NCBI GenBank assembly: GCA_026391755.1 | Contig: JAPLDN010000021.1 | Location: 1-15,672, forward strand | Direction of reading: 5' to 3' | From: Bacteroidota bacterium | Lineage (GTDB): Bacteria; Bacteroidota; Bacteroidia; Bacteroidales; FEN-979 | Length of the DNA: 15,672 nucleotides | Part shown: positions 1 to 7,644 of the stretch, piece by piece | How positions within the stretch are numbered: the stretch's first letter is position 1 | Layout: every line of letters begins with the position of its first letter | Notes under the pieces: generated by a model | Told to the model about the DNA's origin: nothing | Databases searched by the model: none | Seen by the model: only the letters and a program-made list of their open reading frames with translations | Translations under genes and position numbers: made by a program

Positions 1-66
1 AATGTGAATAAGGTTGATTATCCCAAGATGTTAATAACTTCTTATTACTTCAAAATGAGATCTTTC

Positions 67-2139
67 TTACCGCTCCATTGAGTTGTCAAACTCGAACTTG
101 ACATCTTTTTCTTTTTTGCTGATGGTGCTGAAATTGAACACAAACCCGCCATAGATTACCGGACCATCGCGCCTTCTCAATGATTCCTGGACCAGTATCG
201 GGGTATTTATGGTACTCTTGGATGCACTTGAATTAAACAGGTCTGAAACGGTGATCAGCATTGATAGTTTCTTTTTAAAAAAATCCTGCCGAAATCCCAG
301 GTTGACCACCCAGGTAGGATATCGCATACCCTGGGGTGTGAGTACTGAAGAACGATACTGCCCGTTTACCTGCAGCATGGTCGATTTGGTTATGCTCAGG
401 GAGGCATTGAGTTTGGCATTCCAGGAAAGTGTAGCCTTGTTGCTGCTGTATCCTATATTTGAAGCATCGATCTCATTATAGTATCCCGATGCGCTGAAAT
501 TCATGCTAAGTATCTTCGCAACCTGGGCGTTGCCGCTGAAGTCGATACCGGCACTCTGGTCATGGGCCAGGTTTTCCATCGTAGTTATAAGAACCGAATC
601 ATTCTTATTATAGGTTACTGTGGTAATTCCATTCAGGCGGTAACGGTAGAAGACTGAAGGGATCAGTGTGACATGTTCTGATTTTACAGCGTACCCGAAC
701 TCAAAGGAGTGGATATCTTCGGGCTTAAGGTTAGGGTTACCGACCCAGAAATTCCTCGGATCCCTGTATTCCGGCACGGGATTCATATCCTCCGGCCTGG
801 GCCTGTTTACCCTGCGGCTGTAGTTCAACTGCCATTCATTCTTCCCCGATGCAAGCGAAAGATGAAGTGTAGGATATACCGCAAAATACGTTTGCCTTAC
901 ACATGTATCCCTGGTAATGAAATCAAGATTCAACAAGGCCAGTTCAGGGCGAAGGCCGGCCATAAAGGAGAATTTTTTTATAGTATAGGAAAGAGTCGCA
1001 AAAACCGCATGCACCGTTTGGTTCCCGGTATAATGATTTGTCAGCGTTGAATCAGTAATCCATTTCCCTTGCTCGTTGTCATAATTCTGTACAAGAAAAT
1101 CCTGGTCGGCGATCTCCATATTACCGTCATAACCTGCCTCAAGGGAAGCATCCTTCCATAACGGCCTGGAATAGGTCAGGGCAAGGTTCAGTTTTTTGTC
1201 GAGGATGTGGTTATAATTGTAATCCATCGCATTAGGATACAGTGGGAGTGTGTAAACCGTTTTATACGTGTAGTTCTCATGTTCGTCGTCATACTGAAAT
1301 ACAAAATCGGCCCTCAGCTTGTGTTCTTTTTCCCTATTGAAAGTATGCTCATAATAGGCATTTGCACCCACGCTGGTCTCGTAATCTGGACCGTTTTGAT
1401 CTCGTGTAAACTCCTCAATGGGATGGAGAGAATCATTTTTATACTGGTTGTAAGCAATGGATTGGCGGCTGAATTCCCTGTAATTGAGAGTGCCTGAGAT
1501 CCCTGTAACGTCCCTGTCGCCGATATTCCAGTCAGCTCCGAGCGTTGCCAGGTTTGAAACTGGTCTGGAATATTGTTCCGAATGCTGGTACAGGTAAGTC
1601 GATTGGTGATTTGTTGTGTCTATTGTCTGGGAGTTCAGGTCACCGCATCTCCAACGGTAATCTTTCCTGAAGCCATAGCTCCCGTAAATATTGACCTTTC
1701 CTGTGTTCAGGTTAAGCTGAAGGTTGGTCGTATACCGGTCGTTGTTCCCGATATTGCCCCCTAAACTTCCATTGAACCCGGCTTTGCGGTTTTTCTTAAG
1801 GACAATATTAATGATCCCTGCGGTACCATCGGGGCGGTATTTTGCCGAAGGATTGGTTATAACCTCAATTCGTTCAATAAGGGATGCCGGCATCTGTTCA
1901 AGGCTTGCTGTACCTGCCATGGCCGAAGGTCTGCCATTGATCAGGATGGTCACATTCCCGGATCCCCTCAGGCTGACATTCCCGTCCATATCGACTGTAA
2001 CAGCCGGGATATTCTGTAGCACATCGGTAACAGTGCCTGTTTGGGCCATGATATCCTGCTGTACATTGAAAATTTTACGATCAATTTTGCTCACGATCAT
2101 ATTCCTGTCGGCACTGATCGTCATTTCTTTCATGTTCAC
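67..2139 (-). CDS. Outer membrane beta-barrel receptor family protein (plug and barrel; N-terminus displaced)
   Basis: This is a TonB-dependent-receptor-like outer membrane protein of the Bacteroidota 'outer membrane beta-barrel family'. In the 690-residue open frame, residues 35-115 are a plug domain, with LQNIPAVTVD, VSLRGSGNVTILINGRP, IERIEVITNPSAKY and GTAGIINIVLKK. The rest is a barrel with many alternating aromatic strands and the family block NRPRPEDMNPVPEYRDP followed by GNPNLKPE near residues 443-473. The last strand (YGGFVFNFS) is followed by a short charged tail. The frame starts at a GTG that is not a credible start. The same frame continues upstream to about 2352 and encodes the second half of a CarboxypepD_reg-like domain (GGAVTDSTGSF, LTNIPYGIYFLDYSFIGYE). 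The signal peptide lies in another frame (see 2297-2380). The substrate cannot be told. No SusD-like partner is adjacent, so this is probably not a glycan-uptake pair. Confidence 0.85.
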   Translation of the reverse strand: MNMKEMTISADRNMIVSKIDRKIFNVQQDIMAQTGTVTDVLQNIPAVTVDMDGNVSLRGSGNVTILINGRPSAMAGTASLEQMPASLIERIEVITNPSAKYRPDGTAGIINIVLKKNRKAGFNGSLGGNIGNNDRYTTNLQLNLNTGKVNIYGSYGFRKDYRWRCGDLNSQTIDTTNHQSTYLYQHSEQYSRPVSNLATLGADWNIGDRDVTGISGTLNYREFSRQSIAYNQYKNDSLHPIEEFTRDQNGPDYETSVGANAYYEHTFNREKEHKLRADFVFQYDDEHENYTYKTVYTLPLYPNAMDYNYNHILDKKLNLALTYSRPLWKDASLEAGYDGNMEIADQDFLVQNYDNEQGKWITDSTLTNHYTGNQTVHAVFATLSYTIKKFSFMAGLRPELALLNLDFITRDTCVRQTYFAVYPTLHLSLASGKNEWQLNYSRRVNRPRPEDMNPVPEYRDPRNFWVGNPNLKPEDIHSFEFGYAVKSEHVTLIPSVFYRYRLNGITTVTYNKNDSVLITTMENLAHDQSAGIDFSGNAQVAKILSMNFSASGYYNEIDASNIGYSSNKATLSWNAKLNASLSITKSTMLQVNGQYRSSVLTPQGMRYPTWVVNLGFRQDFFKKKLSMLITVSDLFNSSASKSTINTPILVQESLRRRDGPVIYGGFVFNFSTISKKEKDVKFEFDNSMER

Positions 2140-2296
2140 TGCGGATGGCGTAAGCCCAAGTTCGCCTGCGTCGGCCCGGTTATGCTTTCGATCGATACCG
2201 ATAGGTTTTGAACGTCGTTTTTCATAACCGATGAAGCTGTAATCAAGAAAATAGATGCCATAAGGGATATTGGTCAGGCGGAAAGAACCTGTACTG

Positions 2297-2380
2297 TCAG
2301 TAACCGCCCCTCCGAGCCTGGGAAAGTAAAAGTGTGGGGAGCAATGCGAGTCCTAGTAGTAAAAAAGCAGTTCTTATCAT
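2297..2380 (-). pseudogene. Displaced signal peptide of the beta-barrel receptor gene
   Basis: An ATG at 2380 opens MIRTAFLLLGLALLPTLLL followed by SQA, a clear signal peptide. The frame then hits TGA at 2299-2297. The body of the receptor is in a different frame, open from 2352, with no ATG before the carboxypeptidase-like segment. Family members normally have about 30-35 residues (the first strands of the CarboxypepD_reg domain) between the signal peptide and the GAVTD motif. Here only a few bases separate them, so a deletion of roughly 100 bp, not a multiple of three, best explains the picture. An assembly error is possible. What is seen is the frame break; the deletion size is inferred from memory of the family. 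Confidence 0.7.
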
Positions 2381-2415
2381 TAGAAAAGTAAAAGGGAGCC
2401 ATGGAAAATTCCCGG

Positions 2416-2423
2416 CAAAATTA
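2416..2423 (-). promoter_or_regulatory. Putative -7 box of the beta-barrel receptor gene
   Basis: The minus strand reads TAATTTTG, matching the Bacteroidota -7 consensus TAnnTTTG, 35 bases upstream of the ATG at 2380. No good -33 TTG is present at the right distance. It supports 2380 as the original start. Confidence 0.4.
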
Positions 2424-2442
2424 AGGAAAATGTGCTTCAGAA

Positions 2443-2473
2443 TTGCGGTATTGGACTTTGTATCTTAACTTTG
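2443..2473 (+). promoter_or_regulatory. Putative promoter of the exported isochorismatase-family gene
   Basis: TTG at 2443-2445 is followed by a 20-bp spacer and TAACTTTG at 2466-2473, a full match to the Bacteroidota -33/-7 consensus. Transcription would start near 2480, leaving a short leader of about 15 bases before the ATG at 2495. Confidence 0.6.
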
Positions 2474-2494
2474 GAGCTGGATTAAATCAGCATT

Positions 2495-3106
2495 ATGAAA
2501 AAGCATTCTTTTATTAAGGGTTTGACGTGGATGATATTACTGGCCTTTTTAATGGCGGGCAAACCAGTATTCTCACAAAAAATATCAGTCCGGAGCGATT
2601 CACTCCCGACTGCACTTCTTCTGATCGATATCCAGGAGTTTTATTTTCCAGGGGGTAAACTGCCTCTGGAAAATCCCGAAGCAGCAAGCTCAAAGGCTGC
2701 TGTTATTCTAAAACTTTTCAGGGATCAGAAACTTCCGGTGATCCACATTCAGCATTTTGGCGGAAGCCCGATTCACCCTGATGTCGCACCTATACCCGGG
2801 GAAAAGGTGATCACCAAAGAGGAAGCAAATGCCTTCGACCGCACCGACTTGCTTGAAACTTTGAAATCTCTCCATGTAAAACGTCTTGTACTATGCGGAA
2901 TGCAGACTCATATGTGCCTCGAAGCTGCAACGCGTGCCGCGTATGATTACGGTTTTAAATGTATTGTTGTCCAGGATGCATGCGCAACAAGACCTCTGAA
3001 GTGGGGCGACCGCACTGTTTCGGCTGCTGATGTACATGCAAGCACCCTGGCTTCAATTGACAGATTCTATGGAAAAGTTGTAAATGCGGCGGACCTGATT
3101 CCCTGA
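2495..3106 (+). CDS. Exported isochorismatase-family cysteine hydrolase
   Basis: A 203-residue isochorismatase/nicotinamidase-fold hydrolase with an N-terminal signal peptide (residues 1-28: KK, hydrophobic core WMILLAFLMAG, then VFSQ). The catalytic Asp-Lys-Cys triad of the family is visible: D45 in LLLIDIQ, K108 in VITKEEANAF, and C141 in CGMQTHMCLEAATRAA, where GMQTH also carries the usual cis-peptide loop. The fold continues with the strand CIVVQDACATR and ends in the final helix. Most relatives are cytosolic, so export to the periplasm is the unusual point. The substrate is unknown; amidase activity on a small amide is likely for the family, and there is no siderophore or NAD gene nearby. 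The gene is divergent from the receptor and converges on the propeller lipoprotein, with only 3 bp between stops. The ATG is supported by the promoter just upstream and by the signal peptide. Confidence 0.88.
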   Translation: MKKHSFIKGLTWMILLAFLMAGKPVFSQKISVRSDSLPTALLLIDIQEFYFPGGKLPLENPEAASSKAAVILKLFRDQKLPVIHIQHFGGSPIHPDVAPIPGEKVITKEEANAFDRTDLLETLKSLHVKRLVLCGMQTHMCLEAATRAAYDYGFKCIVVQDACATRPLKWGDRTVSAADVHASTLASIDRFYGKVVNAADLIP

Positions 3107-3109
3107 GGC

Positions 3110-3358
3110 TTATCTGAGGCGATGGGTCCATACACCGAAACCTTTGGTACCGGCAAGCAGCAGGGTGCCGTCGGTTGAAATACTCGTCACGGTTGTATAA
3201 TACGGCAACCCGGAACAAAACAACCACCATCTTGAACTGCCGACAGTGGTTCCGAACACTCCCCAGGACTTAACCGCGGCAAATACGTAATTATCAACAA
3301 TCAGCATATTATACACTTCCTGGTTTTCAAGGGTTGTTGCCAGCCAGGTCTGTCCATG
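3110..3358 (-). pseudogene. Frameshifted C-terminus of the beta-propeller lipoprotein
   Basis: These 82 codons continue the Asp-box propeller in a different frame from the main part. They begin HGQTWLATTLENQEVYNML, contain a degenerate Asp-box (TTVGSSRW) 39 residues after the preceding repeat Trp, and end with GTLLLAGTKGFGVWTHRLR and a TAA at 3112-3110. There is no start codon of their own in a plausible place. They complete the last propeller repeats when joined to the upstream frame near 3359-3363. Confidence 0.75.
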
Positions 3359-4680
3359 CCCTGATCCTGTGATCCGAAAAAACCTGAACCAGATGTCCCT
3401 GTAAACCACCGAGACCCGTTCATACCGATGGAACGTATGTTGGAACCTGCAATACCATTGGAGCGTTTATCCCACGAAATACCATTGTTAAGGGAGATAT
3501 ACACCCCGCTGTCGGTGCCCGCTGCGAGGATGCCATCCGAAAAGGCAACGGATGAAACAATATGGGCCGGCAACCGGGGCCTGAAAATAATCCAGCTTTT
3601 TCCGTGGTCAGTGGTTCCGTATACCGACTGGGTATTCCAGCCGGCAGAAGCATATACAACGGTATTGTTATTGCACATTGAATTTACAGTCGTAACAGGT
3701 ATTCCGGAGAGATCCCATAGCATGCCCTGGTTTGTCGATAAGTACAAGCCGCTGGAAGTGCCCGCGAGGAAATTTAATCCCGAGAATGCCAGGGAATGAA
3801 CATCCGTTTCGGGCAGGTTGCCGCTTGCCGCAGTCCAGCTTGTCCCATTGTCCCGTGAAACCCATATTCCGTTTGGGCTCCCTGCCAGTATGGAGTTTCC
3901 GCTGAACGCATAACAGCTTATATTAAGTTCCTGAGATAGGCCATTGTCAAGCAGTATCCAGTTTCTGCCCAGGTCAGATGATGTGTACAGGCCTTTTGAC
4001 GTCCCTGCATACAGCAATGAACCAACAACTTTCAAACATTGAACATCAAGGCTTCCCAGTCCTGAATTCTGTGCCACCCAATGAAGCCCGAAATCGCCTG
4101 AGTAATATATACCAGCTCCCGATGTGCCGTCAAAAATATTCTGTCCGAGAATGGCAACCGAATTCCTGTAATTACCTGCAACCGGGATTGATGAATTCCA
4201 GTTTTGCCCTCCATCCTTTGACACCGATATCCCCAAGGGCCCCTCGGTCCCTGTTACTATCATTATTTCATTCACAGCCAGGGATATGGTATTTACCGGA
4301 ATAGAGGAGACCGGATGCCATTCCTTTCCCTTGTTCCAGGAACGGTATAATTTATCACTGATAGTATATACACCCGAGTCATTCACCTGAATGATAGCAA
4401 TAGGGGTGGAGTTGTTGGGGATAGCTGAAGTGTCGCAGGTCCAGGAGGATCCTGCATCTGAGGAATGATACATGCCGCGTCCGCTGACTCCCGCAAGCAT
4501 TACATCCCCAAAGGAAGCAAGGCTTACGACCAATCCGTTGCCTGGGCCGTTGGTCGGCACCCAGTCTCCGGGCAATTCAACCGGGATTACAGTATCAGAA
4601 TTTTTCTTGCATTGTGTGAAAACAAGGAAAAGCGGGAGAAGTATAAACAGAGATGATATAATTAACCGGTATTTGCGCAT
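3301..4680 (-). CDS. Asp-box (BNR-like) beta-propeller lipoprotein, 3' end frameshifted
   Basis: A surface or periplasmic lipoprotein made of sialidase-type Asp-box repeats. From the ATG at 4680 there is a type II signal peptide (MRKYRLIISSLFILLPLFLV, then FTQC with lipid Cys24). Nine repeats follow, each ending in S-x-D-x-G-x-x-W-like motifs: SSDAGSSW, SWNKGKEW, SKDGGQNW, SGDFGLHW, SSDLGRNW, SRDNGTSW, STNQGMLW, TTDHGKSW, SLNNGISW. The motif Trp falls at residues 80, 121, 161, 201, 241, 282, 322, 363 and 403, a 40-41 residue period. The tenth repeat is cut by a frameshift at about residue 439, after which 20 foreign residues precede a stop. The true protein would be about 521 residues. Homologues resemble YCF48/photosystem-II-assembly-like and sortilin-like propellers, and no enzymatic residues were recognised. 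It starts 39 bp after the acyl-CoA synthetase stop, so read-through transcription is possible. The longer TTG start at 4689 is less likely. Confidence 0.8.
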   Translation of the reverse strand: MRKYRLIISSLFILLPLFLVFTQCKKNSDTVIPVELPGDWVPTNGPGNGLVVSLASFGDVMLAGVSGRGMYHSSDAGSSWTCDTSAIPNNSTPIAIIQVNDSGVYTISDKLYRSWNKGKEWHPVSSIPVNTISLAVNEIMIVTGTEGPLGISVSKDGGQNWNSSIPVAGNYRNSVAILGQNIFDGTSGAGIYYSGDFGLHWVAQNSGLGSLDVQCLKVVGSLLYAGTSKGLYTSSDLGRNWILLDNGLSQELNISCYAFSGNSILAGSPNGIWVSRDNGTSWTAASGNLPETDVHSLAFSGLNFLAGTSSGLYLSTNQGMLWDLSGIPVTTVNSMCNNNTVVYASAGWNTQSVYGTTDHGKSWIIFRPRLPAHIVSSVAFSDGILAAGTDSGVYISLNNGISWDKRSNGIAGSNIRSIGMNGSRWFTGTSGSGFFGSQDQGMDRPGWQQPLKTRKCIIC

Positions 4681-4719
4681 GGTGATCAAAAAACTGGACT
4701 ATGCACAAATTTGCAACTT

Positions 4720-6363
4720 TTATGTATACAAGTAGCGCTTTATCTTTTGTGTGGGGGTTTTTTCGAACGGGAATTCCTGTATTACTATCCGCTGAACCTG
4801 GGAAAATTTATTCACCCTTGTGTTGACATATTGCAATAGCTCCAGTTGGAGTTCTTCTATCTTATGTTCCACGTAATTTGAGATGTCGTATTTAAGCTGG
4901 GAATATCGTTCTTCTATTTCCTCACGGTTAAATTGCACCAGGGCGACAAGCCTTTCCTGCTGCAACACTACCAGGGAATCCGCCACATGGCGAAAATTGT
5001 TGATGATAGATTCTATGTCTTCAGGGTGAATGTTTTCACCTCCCTGCCCGATAATGGTGTTTTTAAGCCTCCCCCTGATGTATAGGTAACCATCCTTGTC
5101 GAAGACCCCCAGGTCTCCGGTTTTAAACCAGCCGTCGGGGGTGAGGACTTCCGCAGTCAGCCCAGGTTCCTTATAATAACCTTTCATTACGTTTGGGCCT
5201 CTTGCCCAGATCTCGCCTTCGCCGGTCTTCTTGTCGGGATTCTGAACTATCAGTTCGATATCCTCAATAGAGGGACCGGTCGACTGCAAACGTGCATTCT
5301 GCGGGTTAAATCCTGCAAGCAGGGGGGATGTTTCAGTGAGTCCGTAGCCTATGGCATACGGGAATTTTGCCTCGATGAGAAACTTCTCGACAGTACGGTT
5401 GATCTTGGCCCCGCCTATGCCAAAGAAACGGAGTTCCCCTCCAAAGGTTTGCATTAACTTCTTCCCTGCTGCGACATTAAGTATTTTTCTGAGGAATGGA
5501 ACATGTATGGCGGCATGCAGGAAGATGTTTTTTGTAAAAGCAGGCTGGATCTTATTCCTGAAGATCTTCTCGATGATGATAGGCACCGTAAGCATGATGG
5601 TAGGTCTTACCTCGAGCAGGGCTGGAAGAAGGATTGAAGGAGTAGGGGCCTTGCCCAGGTACCAGATCCCTGCTCCTCTTAACATGGGCAATACCATGCC
5701 TATCGTATTTTCATATGAATGGGAGAGGGGCAGAACGGAAAGGAAACGGTCGGTTTCCCTGATTTCCTGAACACGCCCGCTTTTATCGGCAGTGAAACAA
5801 ATGTTCAGATGGGAGAGCATCACTCCTTTTGACTTGCCTGTTGTTCCTGAAGTGTAGATTATGGAGGCAAGGTCATCCTCCATAACTGAATATTCCTTTT
5901 GCGGCTCTGCGGATGGGTCAAATACAGGGTCGCCGGGTTCAGGATTTTTCAAGGAGAAATCTTCGATTTTAATTCTTTTCGGGGCGATGCCTTCGGGGAT
6001 TGAATTGACCTTGGACTGTTGATTCTCTGAAAAGAAGATCGCTTTCGTTTCAGAATGTTCAAGGATGTTTTTTATTTCATCGGGATGGAAATCGGGAAGG
6101 ATAGGCACTGAAACAGCCCCCATGAATGTAATAGCGTAATAGGATGCTCCCCAGTTTGGTATGCCCCCGCTCAGTATCGCAATTTTATCACCCTGCCCTA
6201 TGTTAAGCTTTTCAAGAAAAGCCATAACAGCCCTGATGCGACGGTTCAGTTCCCCGTAGGTAAGATTCTCTCCCCCAATCATTGCCATGGCAGGACGTTC
6301 ACTATGCTTGCCAAGGGTCAGGAGGAATGCTGAAGGAAGAGTATTTCCGGCCTTTGAAACCAT
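4720..6363 (-). CDS. AMP-forming acyl-CoA synthetase (long-chain fatty acid-CoA ligase-like)
   Basis: A 547-residue adenylate-forming enzyme that would activate a carboxylic acid, probably a fatty acid, to acyl-AMP and then acyl-CoA. Visible core motifs, numbered from the ATG at 6363: P-loop A3 IYTSGTTGKSKGVMLSH around 169-185, A5 GYGLTETSP at 339-347, A7 GWFKTGDLG around 411-419, the hinge and A8 block IRGRLKNTIIGQGGENIHPEDIE around 429-451, and the C-terminal A10 lysine in TPTQKIKRYL (about K540). The length and the RGRLKNTI block match bacterial FadD/FAA1-like long-chain synthetases and related acyl-ACP synthetases. Chain-length preference cannot be read from sequence. The ATG is preferred to the GTG two codons upstream. 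A TAnnTTTG box lies about 23 bp upstream. No other beta-oxidation genes are in the window, so a role in phospholipid recycling is as likely as catabolism. Confidence 0.9.
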   Translation of the reverse strand: MVSKAGNTLPSAFLLTLGKHSERPAMAMIGGENLTYGELNRRIRAVMAFLEKLNIGQGDKIAILSGGIPNWGASYYAITFMGAVSVPILPDFHPDEIKNILEHSETKAIFFSENQQSKVNSIPEGIAPKRIKIEDFSLKNPEPGDPVFDPSAEPQKEYSVMEDDLASIIYTSGTTGKSKGVMLSHLNICFTADKSGRVQEIRETDRFLSVLPLSHSYENTIGMVLPMLRGAGIWYLGKAPTPSILLPALLEVRPTIMLTVPIIIEKIFRNKIQPAFTKNIFLHAAIHVPFLRKILNVAAGKKLMQTFGGELRFFGIGGAKINRTVEKFLIEAKFPYAIGYGLTETSPLLAGFNPQNARLQSTGPSIEDIELIVQNPDKKTGEGEIWARGPNVMKGYYKEPGLTAEVLTPDGWFKTGDLGVFDKDGYLYIRGRLKNTIIGQGGENIHPEDIESIINNFRHVADSLVVLQQERLVALVQFNREEIEERYSQLKYDISNYVEHKIEELQLELLQYVNTRVNKFSQVQRIVIQEFPFEKTPTQKIKRYLYT

Positions 6364-6385
6364 CAACACTTGTTAATTAAGGATG

Positions 6386-6393
6386 CAAATATA
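6386..6393 (-). promoter_or_regulatory. Putative -7 box of the acyl-CoA synthetase gene
   Basis: The minus strand reads TATATTTG, a perfect TAnnTTTG match 22 bases before the ATG at 6363. The -33 region is weak (CTG about 22 bp upstream). A run of nine T residues on the minus strand (6404-6396) lies just upstream of it. Confidence 0.5.
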
Positions 6394-6472
6394 AGAAAAA
6401 AAAAGTGGTGGCGTACAGGGAGATATCGAAATTAATTTGCCACGACCATACTTATGTAAAGGTCATCGCTAC

Positions 6473-7486
6473 CTAATAATGAGGATAGACCCTGTGAAGG
6501 CTGTCGATGAGAGCCAGTGTGCCCGGGTCTTTCGGGATGTTCTCAAGACAGACCAGGCTTGCTGTTTTTTTAACGACTTCGGTTTTCACCGTATCCCACC
6601 ATAAACAGGCAATCCCGGCATAGGTTCCGTAGATACCGGCTTTCATATAGACTGCATTGCATGTTATTTTGGCAAATGATTCGTGTGTATGCCCTCCGCA
6701 AAGAACATCAAACAAGGCCTCGCCCCTGGCGCCTGTCAGGGAGGAAAATGCGCTTGCATCATCGCTGGACAGGAGATGTGTCAGGAGAATGTTCATATCT
6801 GCTTTCGCAATGGCACTTTTGATCTTTGACAGGCTTGTGGATGTTGTTAAAGAGTAAACTCTTACTGTTTCCTGCCCTTTTGAATGGATATTATCCGTTG
6901 CGGCCACACCGATAATGTTAAGACGGAATTTGCAAGGCTTTGATGAAAAAGTCAAATAGTCGGCAGCCAGATTCTCTGGCTGCCCGAGGTTGCAAGCCAC
7001 AATTTTTCGTTTCAGTTTTGCGCTTGCCAGCATGGCGATCCCATATGTCCAGTCATGGTTCCCAGGGACAATAGCATCGAAGTTCAGGTATTCCACGATA
7101 CGTGATTCGGCCATCCCGTCGTTAACATGATCTGAATCGGCAGGTACCTTCAGATCAGGGCGGATTGAACTGTCTGTTTGACCATTACAGCGTTTAACGT
7201 CATAACTTCGGTGCGCCATAAAAAAATCACCGGCGAGGACAAAGTACACAAAGGATGCAGTATCGCGGATGTTTTTTACGAGAGTTGCCAGGCCGGCCAG
7301 GTTTTGTGAATATTCATGGATGTCACCGGCCGATACGATATAGATCCTGACGCCGTGAAAAGATGCAGGTGCGGGGGGTGGAGAAGGTCCCTGATCAATT
7401 GTTCCTGAGGATTTAGTGCATCCGCTGAAAAGAATGATGCCTGTCATGAAAATCAGGCTGCAGGAAAATTTTATGGCTTTTACCAT
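6473..7486 (-). CDS. Metallophosphoesterase (5'-nucleotidase-like) lipoprotein
   Basis: A 337-residue lipoprotein with a calcineurin-like phosphoesterase domain. The signal is MVKAIKFSCSLIFMTGIILF then SGC (lipid Cys23), followed by a Pro-rich linker (PSPPPAPAS). All five metal-binding blocks of the family are present: GDIH (D55, H57), AGDF (D87), PGNHDW (N143, H144), LLTHL (H237) and CGGHTHE (H266, H268). The order and spacing resemble the N-terminal catalytic half of UshA/CpdB-type 5'-nucleotidases, but the usual C-terminal substrate-specificity domain is absent, as the protein ends about 60 residues after GGHTH. It probably hydrolyses a phosphoester in the periplasm or at the surface; the substrate is unknown. 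The ATG at 7486 is chosen because the upstream TTG (7507) falls inside the predicted -7 box. Confidence 0.85.
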   Translation of the reverse strand: MVKAIKFSCSLIFMTGIILFSGCTKSSGTIDQGPSPPPAPASFHGVRIYIVSAGDIHEYSQNLAGLATLVKNIRDTASFVYFVLAGDFFMAHRSYDVKRCNGQTDSSIRPDLKVPADSDHVNDGMAESRIVEYLNFDAIVPGNHDWTYGIAMLASAKLKRKIVACNLGQPENLAADYLTFSSKPCKFRLNIIGVAATDNIHSKGQETVRVYSLTTSTSLSKIKSAIAKADMNILLTHLLSSDDASAFSSLTGARGEALFDVLCGGHTHESFAKITCNAVYMKAGIYGTYAGIACLWWDTVKTEVVKKTASLVCLENIPKDPGTLALIDSLHRVYPHY

Positions 7487-7504
7487 GATATCATTGTGTT
7501 GAGT

Positions 7505-7535
7505 CAAAGGTACGAAATCCGGGGCAAAGGGTCAA
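7505..7535 (-). promoter_or_regulatory. Putative promoter of the metallophosphoesterase gene
   Basis: On the minus strand, TTG (7535-7533) is followed by a 20-bp spacer and TACCTTTG (7512-7505), a full consensus match. The start site would be near 7498, giving a leader of about 12 bases before the ATG at 7486. Confidence 0.6.
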
Positions 7536-7552
7536 GTAATTTTGACGGCAAC

Positions 7553-7583
7553 TTTGTTTGTTAGGAAATTAACAATACTTTTG
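7553..7583 (+). promoter_or_regulatory. Putative promoter of the Rh-type ammonium channel gene
   Basis: TTTG at 7553-7556, a 19-bp spacer, then TACTTTTG at 7576-7583. This is a full Bacteroidota consensus promoter, placed back to back with the metallophosphoesterase promoter (17 bp between the two -33 elements). The leader before the ATG at 7645 would be about 55 bases. Confidence 0.6.
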
Positions 7584-7644
7584 CGCCCTGAAATCTGCGA
7601 AATTCACTTAGACCGATCTACGTAATACTCTAATCCGATGCTCT

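Noticed and set aside
1..66. Terminator or small gene downstream of the receptor gene
   Set aside because: No hairpin followed by T-run and no open frame with support was seen in these 66 bases.
1724..2227. 167-codon plus-strand open frame
   Set aside because: It is antisense to the plug domain of the receptor, which carries unmistakable family motifs.
4690..4719. Promoter for the propeller lipoprotein in the short gap after the acyl-CoA synthetase
   Set aside because: The best match (CAAATTTG on the minus strand) misses the first base of the -7 box and has no -33 partner at the right spacing.
6396..6472. Possible terminator after the metallophosphoesterase gene (GTGGC...GCCAC then nine T on the minus strand)
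   Set aside because: The stem is only 5 bp with a loop of about 26 bases, and the T-run sits immediately upstream of the next gene's -7 box; too weak to call.
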